From NCBI RefSeq assembly GCF_007004065.1, contig NZ_VFSV01000007.1, positions 96,157 to 160,156 of the forward strand: a stretch of DNA of 64,000 nucleotides, read 5' to 3'. Origin of the DNA: Palleronia caenipelagi. Its GTDB lineage: Bacteria; Pseudomonadota; Alphaproteobacteria; Rhodobacterales; Rhodobacteraceae. The notes below the pieces were generated by a model. That model was not told where the DNA came from. It saw only the letters and a list, made by a program, of their open reading frames with translations, and searched no databases. Position 1 is the first letter of the stretch, and each line of letters opens with the position of its first letter. A program made the position numbers and the translations under genes. Below are positions 17,290 to 25,796 of this stretch, one piece after another.

Positions 17290-18276
17290 ATGCCTGATCA
17301 GGTCCTTTTCGCCATTGAGGTGATGCTTAACGGGCTCATGGCCGGGGTGCTCTATGCGCTGGTGGCGCTGGGTTTTGTGTTGATCTTCAAGGCGAGCGGA
17401 ATCTTCAACTATGCGCAGGGTGTCATGGCGCTGTTCGCCGCGCTGACACTGGTGGGGATCATGGAGGGGCAGGTGCCGTTCGAGCATCTGATCAACGTGG
17501 TCTTCGGGACCGAGATCCATGGCTTTGGCTGGACCGTCCCGGCGCTGCTCGCCATCATTTTGACCATGGTGGTCATGGTGATCTTTGCATGGCTGGTGAA
17601 CAAGCTCGTCCTGCGTCATCTGGTCAATCAGGAGCCGATCATCCTGTTCATGGCGACAATCGGGCTGGCCTACTTCCTCGAGGGGCTTGGCGACATGATG
17701 TGGGGGTCCGACATCAAGGCGCTGGATGTGGGGCTGCCGCAGGGGTTGAACACCTGGATCGACGAGACGACCTTCAATCTGTTCGGTTATGGCTTCTATA
17801 TCGATAACCTCGACATCTCCGCGGCGATTATCGCGGCGTTGCTGGTCGCCGGGCTCGTCGTGTTTTCGCAATATACCAAGCAGGGCCGGGCGCTGCGCGC
17901 CGTGGCGGATGATCATCAGGCGGCGCTCTCGGTCGGGATTTCGCTGAACTACATCTGGGTGCTGACCTGGTCTATCGCCGGGTTCGTGGCTCTGGTCGCG
18001 GGCATCATGTGGGGGGCCAAATCGGGCGTGCAGTTTTCCCTCAGTCTCATCGCGCTGAAGGCCCTGCCGGTTCTGATGCTGGGTGGGTTCACCTCGATCC
18101 CCGGTGCAATTGTAGGCGGGTTGATCATCGGGGTGGGAGAGAAGCTCTTTGAGTTTCTCGTCGGCCCGCTTGTGGGCGGTGCTACGGAAAACTGGTTCGC
18201 CTATGTTCTGGCGCTGATCTTCCTCGTCTTCCGGCCACAGGGGTTGTTCGGCGAACGGCTGATCGAGCGGGTATAG
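17290..18276 (+). CDS. Branched-chain-type ABC permease (LivH-like)
   Basis: An integral membrane permease of 328 residues with about eight hydrophobic segments. Family landmarks are MLNGLMAGVLYALVALG near the start, the ALRAVADDHQAA loop (the ATPase-coupling EAA-like region) and PGAIVGGLIIGVGEKL towards the end. The 83-base gap before it has no separate gene, but a GAGGA ribosome site lies 9 bases before the ATG. It pairs with the LivM-like permease 3'. Confidence 0.95.
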   Translation: MPDQVLFAIEVMLNGLMAGVLYALVALGFVLIFKASGIFNYAQGVMALFAALTLVGIMEGQVPFEHLINVVFGTEIHGFGWTVPALLAIILTMVVMVIFAWLVNKLVLRHLVNQEPIILFMATIGLAYFLEGLGDMMWGSDIKALDVGLPQGLNTWIDETTFNLFGYGFYIDNLDISAAIIAALLVAGLVVFSQYTKQGRALRAVADDHQAALSVGISLNYIWVLTWSIAGFVALVAGIMWGAKSGVQFSLSLIALKALPVLMLGGFTSIPGAIVGGLIIGVGEKLFEFLVGPLVGGATENWFAYVLALIFLVFRPQGLFGERLIERV

Positions 18277-18288
18277 GGAGGTGCACGG

Positions 18289-18468
18289 ATGAACAGTACC
18301 GCAGAGACGATCCGTTTGCTGTCCTTCATGTGCATGGCGCTGCTCGTCGTGGTGATCGCGCGGGCGTTCTATTCCGGTGTTGTGATCTGGTGGCAGATAC
18401 TCGGACTGATCGCCGGATCGTGGGGATTGTACTGGCTCGGCGGGCGACTGCCGGACCAGGACGAGTGA
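18289..18468 (+). CDS. 59-residue membrane micro-protein between the two permease genes
   Basis: A small gene of 59 codons beginning ATG AAC AGT and ending TGA. A strong GGGAGG lies six bases before the ATG, and the frame fits neatly between the LivH-like stop and the LivM-like ribosome site. The product has two hydrophobic stretches (about residues 10-27 and 31-51), several Trp residues (VVIWWQILG, GSWGLYWLGG) and a short acidic tail PDQDE. It resembles no family I know. Position and ribosome site argue it is real; a transporter accessory role is inferred. Confidence 0.7.
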   Translation: MNSTAETIRLLSFMCMALLVVVIARAFYSGVVIWWQILGLIAGSWGLYWLGGRLPDQDE

Positions 18469-18492
18469 GCGGCGCGGAAAAGGAAATGAAAC

Positions 18493-19569
18493 ATGATCTA
18501 TCGTGAGGCCGGCCAGTATCGCACCAGCTATCTGGATGACGGGCAGACCTTCCCGATCCGGCTCGACCGTTGGGCGCACTGGCTGCTTATCGCCGTCGCG
18601 GTGCTGGTAGTGCCGTTCATCATTAACGACTATTGGGCCAACGCAATCCTGCTGCCCTTTCTGATCTATGCCATCGCGGCGCTGGGACTGAATATCCTGA
18701 CAGGCTATTGCGGACAGGTGAGCCTCGGGACAGGCGGCTTTATGGCCGTCGGCGCCTACGCCTGTTACAAGCTCATGACGTCTTTCCCCGACATCTCCAT
18801 CGCGATCCACGTGGTTCTGGCCGGGCTGATCACGGCGATCGTGGGCATTCTGTTCGGCCTGCCATCGCTCCGCATCAAGGGCTTCTATCTCGCGGTGGCG
18901 ACATTGGCGGCGCAGTTTTTCCTTGTGTGGCTCTTCAACCGGGTGCCGTGGTTCTACAACTACTCCGCCTCGGGACAAATCAGCGCGCCCGAGCGCACCA
19001 TATTCGGTCTGCCGGTCACGGGACCGGAGACCTCGGCCGCTGTCACGTATCTGTTCTGCCTCGCCTTCGTGCTGGCGTCGGCTTGGATCTGCCGGAACCT
19101 CACGCGGGGGGCGCTGGGGCGGAAATGGATGGCGATCCGTGATATGGACATCGCCGCGGAGATCATCGGGGTGAACCCGCTCCATGCCAAGCTGACGGCC
19201 TTCGGTGTCTCGTCTTTCTTTGTGGGCATAGCAGGGGCGCTGTTTTTCTCCGTCTATCTGGGTGCGGTCGAGGTCGGCGAAGCGTTTGGCATCAACAAAT
19301 CCTTCCTCGTCCTCTTCATGATCATCATCGGCGGGCTGGGCTCGATCCTCGGGTCGTTTCTTGGGGCGGCCTTCATGGTGCTCTTGCCGGTGTTTCTGAA
19401 AAACGTGCTTACCGGCGGGCTGGGCTGGCCCACGGATCTGGCCGCTCATCTGGAATTCATGATCGTCGGCGGGCTGATCGTGTTTTTTCTGATCGTTGAG
19501 CCCCACGGGCTCGCACAACTCTGGCGCCTCCTGAAGGAGAAGCTGAGACTCTGGCCGTTCCCGCACTGA
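18493..19569 (+). CDS. Branched-chain-type ABC permease (LivM-like)
   Basis: The second permease, 358 residues, with about ten hydrophobic segments. It shows the LivM hallmarks ALGLNILTGYCGQVSLGTGGF, the coupling loop with GRKWMAIRDMDIAAEIIG, and IIIGGLGSILGSFLGAAF. The soluble N-terminal ~35 residues (MIYREAGQYRTSYLDDG) are longer than in the classical E. coli protein and typical of the aromatic/fatty-carboxylate type. The ribosome site AAAAGGAAA precedes the ATG. Confidence 0.95.
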   Translation: MIYREAGQYRTSYLDDGQTFPIRLDRWAHWLLIAVAVLVVPFIINDYWANAILLPFLIYAIAALGLNILTGYCGQVSLGTGGFMAVGAYACYKLMTSFPDISIAIHVVLAGLITAIVGILFGLPSLRIKGFYLAVATLAAQFFLVWLFNRVPWFYNYSASGQISAPERTIFGLPVTGPETSAAVTYLFCLAFVLASAWICRNLTRGALGRKWMAIRDMDIAAEIIGVNPLHAKLTAFGVSSFFVGIAGALFFSVYLGAVEVGEAFGINKSFLVLFMIIIGGLGSILGSFLGAAFMVLLPVFLKNVLTGGLGWPTDLAAHLEFMIVGGLIVFFLIVEPHGLAQLWRLLKEKLRLWPFPH

Positions 19570-19602
19570 CGGGCGGACCATAAAAATAAGGGAGGAAGTA
19601 AC

Positions 19603-20886
19603 ATGAAAACACGCATTCTGGCCGGGGCACTGGCTGCGGCGATGGTGACGGGGCCGGCGCTGGCGGAACTCACATTCCCCAGTCTCAGCTACCGTACCGG
19701 ACCTTATGCGGCGAACGGAATTCCCTTTGCCGATGGCTATGCCGATTACTTCACGCTCCTGAATGAGCGCGATGGCGGAATCGGCGGCGAGATGATCAAC
19801 ATGATCGAGTGCGAGACCGGCTATAACACCGAGAAAGGCGTGGAGTGCTACGAGTCCACGAAGGGCGAGGGCGCTCTGGTGTACCAGCCGCTCTCCACCG
19901 GCATCACCTATCAGCTCATACCGCGCGTGACCGCTGACGGGATTCCGCTGCACACGCTGGGCTATGGCCGGACCAGTGCCGCGAATGGCAAGGTGTTCGA
20001 GTGGGTGTTCAACTATCCTGCCACCTATTGGGACGGCGCCTCAGTGGCGATCAAGTACCTGCTCGACGAGAATGGCGGCGATCTTTCGGGCAAGAAAATC
20101 GCGCTGGTTTACCACAACTCCGCCTATGGCAAGGAGCCGATCCGCACGCTGACCGAGCTGAGCGGCCAGCACGGTTTCGATCTGCTCGAACTGCCGGTGG
20201 ATCATCCGGGGCAGGAGCAGCGCTCGACCTGGGTGCAGGTGCGTCAGCAACGCCCCGATTATGTCCTGATGTGGGGCTGGGGCGTGATGAATCAGGTCGC
20301 CATCCAGGAGGCGGTGAATATCCGGTTCCCGATGGAGAACTTCATCGGCATCTGGTGGTCCGGTTCGGAAAATGACGTAAAACCGGCGGGCGATGGGGCG
20401 AACGGGTATAAGGCGCTGAACTTCCACGCGCCCGGCGCTGATTTTGCCATCTACGATGATCTGAAAACCCACGTCTATGATGCCGGAAAAGCTGCCGGTG
20501 CGGGCGATCAGATGGGCACAGTGCTCTATAACCGTGGCCTCTACGCCGCGATGATCGCGGCTGAGGGCGCGCGCAAGGCGCAGGAGATCCACGGGGTTTC
20601 CGCGATCACGCCCGCTCAGATGCGTGATGGGCTTGAGCAACTGGCCATCGATGAGGCCCGCATGGAAGAGCTGGGTCTCGGTGGCTTCGGCCCGACCTTC
20701 GAGTCCTCCTGCGCGTCCCATGGCGGCTCCGGACGCGTCGCGGTGAACCAGTGGAACGCGGCGGATGGCAAGTGGGAGGTTCTGACCGACTATATCCAGT
20801 CCGACCAGGAACTCATCGGCCGCCTCGTGGAGGAAGACTCCGTGGCCTATGCCGAGGAAAACGGCATCGAGATGCGCTGCCAGTGA
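19603..20886 (+). CDS. ABC transporter periplasmic substrate-binding protein
   Basis: A 427-residue exported binding protein (signal peptide residues 1-21, ending GPALAE). It belongs to the Leu/Ile/Val-binding-like type I fold, but the ligand region (SYRTGPYAANGIPFADGY) resembles those of carboxylate/aromatic-type importers rather than LivJ. A pair of Cys (ECETGYNTEKGVEC) could form a disulfide. The ribosome site GGGAGG is the strongest in the operon, fitting the usual excess of binding protein. A stable hairpin follows its stop. Confidence 0.94.
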   Translation: MKTRILAGALAAAMVTGPALAELTFPSLSYRTGPYAANGIPFADGYADYFTLLNERDGGIGGEMINMIECETGYNTEKGVECYESTKGEGALVYQPLSTGITYQLIPRVTADGIPLHTLGYGRTSAANGKVFEWVFNYPATYWDGASVAIKYLLDENGGDLSGKKIALVYHNSAYGKEPIRTLTELSGQHGFDLLELPVDHPGQEQRSTWVQVRQQRPDYVLMWGWGVMNQVAIQEAVNIRFPMENFIGIWWSGSENDVKPAGDGANGYKALNFHAPGADFAIYDDLKTHVYDAGKAAGAGDQMGTVLYNRGLYAAMIAAEGARKAQEIHGVSAITPAQMRDGLEQLAIDEARMEELGLGGFGPTFESSCASHGGSGRVAVNQWNAADGKWEVLTDYIQSDQELIGRLVEEDSVAYAEENGIEMRCQ

Positions 20887-20893
20887 CCTGACC

Positions 20894-20917
20894 GGCCCGG
20901 GCGTCTGCGCCCGGGTC
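20894..20917 (+). terminator. Intra-operon hairpin after the binding-protein gene
   Basis: CCCGGGCG (20896-20903) pairs with CGCCCGGG (20908-20915) around TCTG, and the stem may extend by a G-T and a G-C pair; it is followed by TCTTTCTC. Such stems between a binding-protein gene and downstream genes usually protect the upstream mRNA and lower downstream expression. Partial termination is possible. Confidence 0.7.
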
Positions 20918-20936
20918 TTTCTCCCGGAGGCGATCC

Positions 20937-21764
20937 ATGACCCAAGCCAACACCGCCCAAGACGCGCCCCTGCTGGAGGTGAACAATATCGAGGTGATCT
21001 ACAACTCGGTCATCCTCGTGCTGAAAGGCGTGAGCCTCACGGTCAGCAAAGGCGGGATCACGGCACTGCTGGGCGGCAACGGCGCCGGGAAGACCACCAC
21101 GCTGAAGGCTATCTCCAACCTCGTCCATTCGGAGCGCGGCGAGGTGACCAAGGGGTCGATCCTTTATCACGGGGAGCGGGTGCAGGATCTCGCCCCGTCC
21201 GAGCTGGTGAAACGCGGTGTGGTGCAGGTCATGGAGGGCCGCCATTGCTTCGAGCACCTGACCGTCGAAGAGAACCTGATGACCGGCGCCTATACCCGTC
21301 GCGACGGGCGCGGCGCGGTCGAGGCTGATCTCGACATGGTTTACACCTATTTCCCCAGACTGAAGGAGCGGCGCAAAAGTCAGGCGGGCTATACCTCCGG
21401 CGGCGAACAGCAGATGTGCGCAATCGGGCGTGCGCTCATGTCGCGCCCCGAGACGATCCTGCTGGACGAGCCCTCCATGGGCCTCGCGCCGCAGCTCGTC
21501 GAAGAGATTTTCGGCATTGTGCGCAGCCTCAACGAGGAGCAGGGGGTGAGCTTTCTGCTGGCCGAACAGAACACCAATGTTGCCTTGCGCTACGCCCATC
21601 GGGGGTACATCCTCGAAGCCGGACGCGTGGTGATGGAAGGTGCAGCGGCTGATCTGCGCGAAAACCCGGACGTCAAGGAATTCTATCTCGGCGTGTCGGA
21701 CGAGGGGCGCAAATCCTTCCGCGACACGCGGTCCTATCGCCGGCGCAAGCGCTGGCTCAGCTAA
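20937..21764 (+). CDS. Branched-chain-type ABC transporter ATPase (LivF-like)
   Basis: The second ATPase, 275 residues. Walker A is GGNGAGKTTTLK, the signature is YTSGGEQQMCAIGRAL, Walker B is ILLDEPSMGLAP, and the Q-loop and H-loop (LLAEQNTNVA) are typical of LivF. Its C-terminal ~25 residues are basic (RDTRSYRRRKRWLS), a tail common in copies encoded with acyl-CoA ligases. GGAGG ribosome site, start ATG at 20937 just after the intra-operon hairpin. Confidence 0.95.
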   Translation: MTQANTAQDAPLLEVNNIEVIYNSVILVLKGVSLTVSKGGITALLGGNGAGKTTTLKAISNLVHSERGEVTKGSILYHGERVQDLAPSELVKRGVVQVMEGRHCFEHLTVEENLMTGAYTRRDGRGAVEADLDMVYTYFPRLKERRKSQAGYTSGGEQQMCAIGRALMSRPETILLDEPSMGLAPQLVEEIFGIVRSLNEEQGVSFLLAEQNTNVALRYAHRGYILEAGRVVMEGAAADLRENPDVKEFYLGVSDEGRKSFRDTRSYRRRKRWLS

Positions 21765-21780
21765 AACCCGGGAGGCCCCT

Positions 21781-22992
21781 ATGAGTGATCCGCTGGAAAC
21801 CCGCCGCACCGAGGCGCGTGCCAGCGATCTGGCCCGTGACCTGCCGCAGCAAATCGCGCGGGCGCAGGCTTTGCCCGGCGGCGGAGGTCTTGCGGATGTG
21901 GATGCCGCCTCCGTCACGGACCGCGCGGCGCTGGCGCGGCTGCCGGTGCTCCGCAAAGCCGCGCTGACCGAGGCGCAGACCAGCGATCCACCGCTGGGCG
22001 GGCTGACCGGGCCGCTCTCGGGATTTACACATCTCTTTCAGAGCCCCGGCCCGATCTACGAGCCGGGTCGGATCGACGGCGACTGGTTCCGGCTGGGCCG
22101 GTTCTTGCGCGCCTGCGGGGTGGGGCCGGGAGATATCATCCAGAACTGCTTTGGCTACCACCTAACGCCTGCGGGCATGATGTTCGAGAGCGCCGCGCGG
22201 GCCGTTGGCGCGGTGACCATCCCGGCGGGCACCGGCCAGACCGAGTTGCAGGCCCGCTCTGCCGCCCATCTGGGCGCCACCGCCTATGCGGGCACGCCGG
22301 ATTACCTGAAGGTGATCCTTGAGAAAGCCGACGAGCTTGGCCTGAACCTCTCGATCACGAAGGCCGGCGTGTCTGGCGGCGCGCTCTTTCCGAGCCTGCG
22401 GGAGTGGTATGCCGACCGTGGGATCGCCTGCCGTCAGTGCTATGCCACCGCGGATCTGGGCAACATCGCCTATGAAAGCGACGCCATGGAGGGGATGATC
22501 GTCGACGAGGGTGTCATCGTCGAGATCGTCACACCCGGCACCGGCGATCCGGTTCCCGAGGGCGAAGTGGGCGAGGTTCTCGTGACCACGCTGAACCCCG
22601 ATTATCCGCTGATCCGCTTTGCCACCGGGGATCTCTCGGCGGTGCTGCCGGGACAAAGCCCCTGTGGCCGGACCAATATGCGGATCAAGGGATGGATGGG
22701 CCGCGCAGACCAGACCGCGAAGGTCAAAGGCATGTTCGTTCGCCCTGAGCAGGTCGCTGATCTGGTAGCCCGACACCCGGACGTCGACCGTGCGCGGGTG
22801 ACGATTTCTCGGCATGACGACGCGGATGTGATGAGTGTGGCCCTTGAGACCGGTTCTCCGGGAGATATCTCCTCTTATGAGGATAGCGTGCGCGAGGTGC
22901 TGAAGTTGCGCGCCGCCGTCCATGTCGAAGCCCCCGGGGCGCTGCCGCGCGACGGGAAGGTGATCGATGATCAGAGAGACTATTCGACCTGA
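21781..22992 (+). CDS. Phenylacetate-CoA-ligase-like AMP-binding protein
   Basis: A 403-residue adenylate-forming enzyme of the PaaK-like group, which activates aromatic or other carboxylic acids with ATP and CoA. Recognisable parts are FTHLFQSPGPIYEPG, the mid-domain QCYATADLGNIAYES, GEVGEVLVTTLNPDYPLIRFATGDL and the lid region GRADQTAKVKGMFVRPEQV. It is shorter than classic PaaK, with a less typical P-loop region (no SSGTTG-like string). It follows LivF by 16 bases (GGGAGG ribosome site), giving the operon two unrelated CoA ligases. The substrate is not predictable. Confidence 0.9.
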   Translation: MSDPLETRRTEARASDLARDLPQQIARAQALPGGGGLADVDAASVTDRAALARLPVLRKAALTEAQTSDPPLGGLTGPLSGFTHLFQSPGPIYEPGRIDGDWFRLGRFLRACGVGPGDIIQNCFGYHLTPAGMMFESAARAVGAVTIPAGTGQTELQARSAAHLGATAYAGTPDYLKVILEKADELGLNLSITKAGVSGGALFPSLREWYADRGIACRQCYATADLGNIAYESDAMEGMIVDEGVIVEIVTPGTGDPVPEGEVGEVLVTTLNPDYPLIRFATGDLSAVLPGQSPCGRTNMRIKGWMGRADQTAKVKGMFVRPEQVADLVARHPDVDRARVTISRHDDADVMSVALETGSPGDISSYEDSVREVLKLRAAVHVEAPGALPRDGKVIDDQRDYST

Positions 22993-23003
22993 GAGAGGTT
23001 CAC

Positions 23004-24680
23004 ATGAGACTTGCCCTGACCGCCCTGGCGCTGCTGGTGACCACGGGAATGGCGTCTGCCGAAAAAGAACTCGCGCTGGTGATCGGCAACAGCCAGTACC
23101 GCGATTTGCCCCGGCTTCCAGCGGCTATCGGGACCAGCGGTATCGTCGATGCGCTGCGCGCCGAAGGCGTCCGGGTTATCGAAGGGAGCGACTTGCGCCG
23201 CGCAAGCCTGTTTGATCGCTTGCGGGATTTCGACCTTGAGGCGGATAACAGCGATGCCATCGCCATGGTTCTTGTTGGCCAATTCACCGAGTTTGGGGGC
23301 GAGACGTGGTTTCTGCCAGTGGACGCAGAGGGGCGCTCGATGGTCGAGAGTGCCGAAGCGGGCGTACCGCTTTCGGTCTTTACGGGGTTTGCGGCGCGTC
23401 ATGCGGGCCGCTCGATTATTGTTCTCGGCACCAACAATGATGAGCCAATCCGCGGCGGCGTCCTCACCGATCTGCCCGATGGGGTGACAGTCGTGAACGG
23501 AACGCCGTCCGCTGTTCTGCGGTTTGTGCAGGACTCGCTCGCCCGCCGGGGGGGCGTCATCAACGAGGCTGATGACGTGACGATTTCGGGATATGTACCT
23601 CCAGATTTCCGCTTCCTTGGAGATGGGGGCCCTTCGGTCATCGGCTCAGGGACCAGGTCGGTGGACACGACACCGCTGGATGAGACACCGCCGGAGCGGA
23701 CGCTGTCGACGCCGAGCGCGAACGACGCACAGGAGAACTTCTGGCGTCTGACGGTGAGCCGCAATACGGAGGCGTCCTACGAGGCTTATATCGATCGCTA
23801 CGTGGACGGACGCTATGTGGGCGAAGCGCAGGAGCGGCTTCGCGACCTCCGGACGACCGACGAGGAACGGTTTGAGATCTCGCTCGGACTGACACGGGAG
23901 CAGAAACAGGACATCCAGCGGGATCTGTCGCTTCTGGGCTATGACACGCGCGGCATTGACGGGATTTTCGGTCCGGGCACGCGGGGTGCAATCCGGACAT
24001 GGCAGCAACGGGCCGGTTTCGGAGCCTCCGGATTTATGTCTCCAGACCAGATCAGTACCCTCCGCGCTGAAGCCTCGGAACGCGCCGATGTGCTGGAGGC
24101 TGAGGAGCGGAGCCGTCGAGAGGACTTGCGGCGTCGGGACGAAGAGTACTGGTCGCGCATGGGCGCGGAACGTGATGAGAATGAGCTGCGCGACTATCTC
24201 GACCGGTTCCCGGACGGCCTTCATTCGGATGAGGCGGTGGCGCAGCTCAACGCGCTTCGCGAGGCCGAGGCGACACGCGGTGGTGTCTCGGAGGAAGAAC
24301 GGGCGCTGTGGCAGGGCGTGCAGGCGCAGAATACTGTTCAGGGATATCGCGACTACCTCGCGGCCTATCCAAACGGACCCTATGCGCAGGATGCCAAGGC
24401 TCAGATCGATCGTCAGACCAAATCGGCCGGTGCACGTCAGGAGGCCGAGGCGGCAGAGCAGGGGCTTGGCCTCAACCAGACCGCAAGGCTGGCCATTGAG
24501 ACGCGACTGCAGGCGCTGGGACACGAGCCCGGCGCGGTCGATGGAGTGTTTGACGATCAGACCCGGGCGGCGCTGCGACGCTTTCAGCAGGCGTCGGGAC
24601 TGCCAGCGACAGGCTACGTGAACCAGTTTACCGCCGTGCGCCTTCTCACAGACGCATTGCGCAGCATGATTCCACAGTAA
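23004..24680 (+). CDS. Exported pseudo-caspase with two peptidoglycan-binding domains
   Basis: A 558-residue secreted protein. A signal peptide spans residues 1-19. A caspase-like (C14) domain occupies about 20-180 and starts with the typical LALVIGNSQYRDLPRLP, but the catalytic His site (GHG in active members) reads GQF at 92-94 and the Cys site (DACRNNP in active members) reads GTNNDEP near 142-148, so both catalytic residues appear lost. Short repeats with the pattern YxxYhxxxPxG lie at about 247-281, 382-418 and 435-470. Peptidoglycan-binding-1 domains lie at about 297-355 (GIDGIFGPGTRGAI) and 491-551 (AVDGVFDDQTRAAL), separated by an Arg/Glu coiled coil. It starts 11 bases after the CoA ligase with a GAGAGAGG ribosome site. 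A structural or binding role at the cell wall is inferred. Confidence 0.87.
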   Translation: MRLALTALALLVTTGMASAEKELALVIGNSQYRDLPRLPAAIGTSGIVDALRAEGVRVIEGSDLRRASLFDRLRDFDLEADNSDAIAMVLVGQFTEFGGETWFLPVDAEGRSMVESAEAGVPLSVFTGFAARHAGRSIIVLGTNNDEPIRGGVLTDLPDGVTVVNGTPSAVLRFVQDSLARRGGVINEADDVTISGYVPPDFRFLGDGGPSVIGSGTRSVDTTPLDETPPERTLSTPSANDAQENFWRLTVSRNTEASYEAYIDRYVDGRYVGEAQERLRDLRTTDEERFEISLGLTREQKQDIQRDLSLLGYDTRGIDGIFGPGTRGAIRTWQQRAGFGASGFMSPDQISTLRAEASERADVLEAEERSRREDLRRRDEEYWSRMGAERDENELRDYLDRFPDGLHSDEAVAQLNALREAEATRGGVSEEERALWQGVQAQNTVQGYRDYLAAYPNGPYAQDAKAQIDRQTKSAGARQEAEAAEQGLGLNQTARLAIETRLQALGHEPGAVDGVFDDQTRAALRRFQQASGLPATGYVNQFTAVRLLTDALRSMIPQ

Positions 24681-24691
24681 CGCGCGCGCCT

Positions 24692-24724
24692 TTGACACGG
24701 GGAATGTTTGCGTTAAACGTTTCA
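24692..24724 (+). promoter_or_regulatory. Promoter -35 and LacI-type operator before the LacI-family gene
   Basis: A perfect TTGACA (24692-24697) is followed by TTAAACGTTTCA (24713-24724), which differs from the symmetrical LacI/GalR-type operator TGAAACGTTTCA at one base and has the central CG. The operator overlaps the expected -10 position (TAAACG at 16-base spacing). The likely reader is the regulator encoded 24 bases downstream, giving autorepression. Confidence 0.65.
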
Positions 24725-24747
24725 TTAAGAGGAGAAGAGGACCCCTG

Positions 24748-25785
24748 ATGAACGAACGCCCCATTCCGCCCCGCCGACCCATGACACTGCGCGATGTGTC
24801 GGAGGCCTCCGGGGTCAGTGAGATGACTGTGAGCCGCGTGCTGCGCAACCGTGGTGATGTCAGCGCGGCCACGCGGGAACGGGTCCTCGCGGCGGCCAAG
24901 GAACTGGGCTACGTGCCCAACAAGATCGCCGGTGCGCTGGCCTCGTCGCGGGTCAACCTTGTGGCCGTGGTCATCCCGTCCCTGTCGAACATGGTGTTCC
25001 CCGACGTGCTGGGGGGCATCACCGAGGTTCTGGATGAGACCCATCTGCAGCCCGTTGTGGGCGTGACGAATTATAGCCCCGAGCGCGAAGAGAAAGTCAT
25101 CTACGAGATGCTGTCCTGGAGGCCGTCGGGGCTGATCATCGCCGGGATCGAGCATACGGACGCCTGCCGTAAAATGCTGGCTGCTGCTGACGTGCCGGTA
25201 GTGGAGATCATGGATGTGGATGGCGATCCGGTGGATTCGGTGGTGGGGATCTCCCAGCGCCGGGCCGGGCGGATGATGGCCGAGGCGATCATCAAGCAGG
25301 GATTCGAGCGGATCGGCTTTCTCGGCACGCAGATGCCGCTGGACCACCGGGCGCGCAAGCGGTTCGAAGGATTTACGGATGCGCTGGCCCGGGCCGGTCT
25401 GGAGGTCGCGGATCAGGAATTCTACTCAGGCGGGTCGTCCCTGCAAAAGGGTCGGCTGATGACCGAGGAGATGCTGACGCGGACCGAAGACCTCGACTTC
25501 ATTTATTACTCCAACGACATGATCGGCGCGGGCGGGTTGCTCTATTGCATGGAGCAGGAGATCGATATTCCCGGTCGGCTTGGCCTTGCCGGGTTCAACG
25601 GCACTGAGCTTCTGGACGGTCTGCCGCGGCATCTGGCGACCATGGATGCAGGCCGGGCCGAGACAGGGCGCGAAGCCGCCCGGATCATCGCCGCGAGGGC
25701 TGATGGGGCGCTCACCGAAAGCCGTCGTATCGAGATCGAACCACGCATCGACTACGGGGATACCCTGCGCCGTTACAAACCCTGA
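24748..25785 (+). CDS. LacI-family transcriptional regulator
   Basis: A 345-residue repressor-type regulator. The N-terminal helix-turn-helix is TLRDVSEASGVSEMTVSRVL, with the hinge helix at KIAGALASSR, followed by a periplasmic-binding-protein-like effector domain (AVVIPSLSNMVFPDVLGG to TLRRYKP). The effector is not evident; the group resembles GntR-type members of the LacI family (sugar acid regulators). An operator matching the family consensus lies in its own promoter. A strong purine-rich ribosome site (AAGAGGAGAAGAGG) precedes the ATG. No sugar-catabolic gene is adjacent, so its main targets may be elsewhere. Confidence 0.95.
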   Translation: MNERPIPPRRPMTLRDVSEASGVSEMTVSRVLRNRGDVSAATRERVLAAAKELGYVPNKIAGALASSRVNLVAVVIPSLSNMVFPDVLGGITEVLDETHLQPVVGVTNYSPEREEKVIYEMLSWRPSGLIIAGIEHTDACRKMLAAADVPVVEIMDVDGDPVDSVVGISQRRAGRMMAEAIIKQGFERIGFLGTQMPLDHRARKRFEGFTDALARAGLEVADQEFYSGGSSLQKGRLMTEEMLTRTEDLDFIYYSNDMIGAGGLLYCMEQEIDIPGRLGLAGFNGTELLDGLPRHLATMDAGRAETGREAARIIAARADGALTESRRIEIEPRIDYGDTLRRYKP

Positions 25786-25796
25786 TCGCTGCGCCA

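Noticed and set aside
17199..17297. A 32-codon frame between the LivG- and LivH-like genes starting inside the former's end
   Set aside because: Basic, low-complexity product (many Arg/Ala/Pro), no hydrophobic span and a weak ribosome site. It might be a leader, but nothing supports it beyond position.
17203..19953. A 916-codon open frame on the minus strand opposite the permease and binding-protein genes
   Set aside because: Its product is dominated by His, Arg, Asp, Gln and Pro with no domain signal, typical of a shadow frame in GC-rich DNA; the plus strand has clear transporter genes with good ribosome sites.
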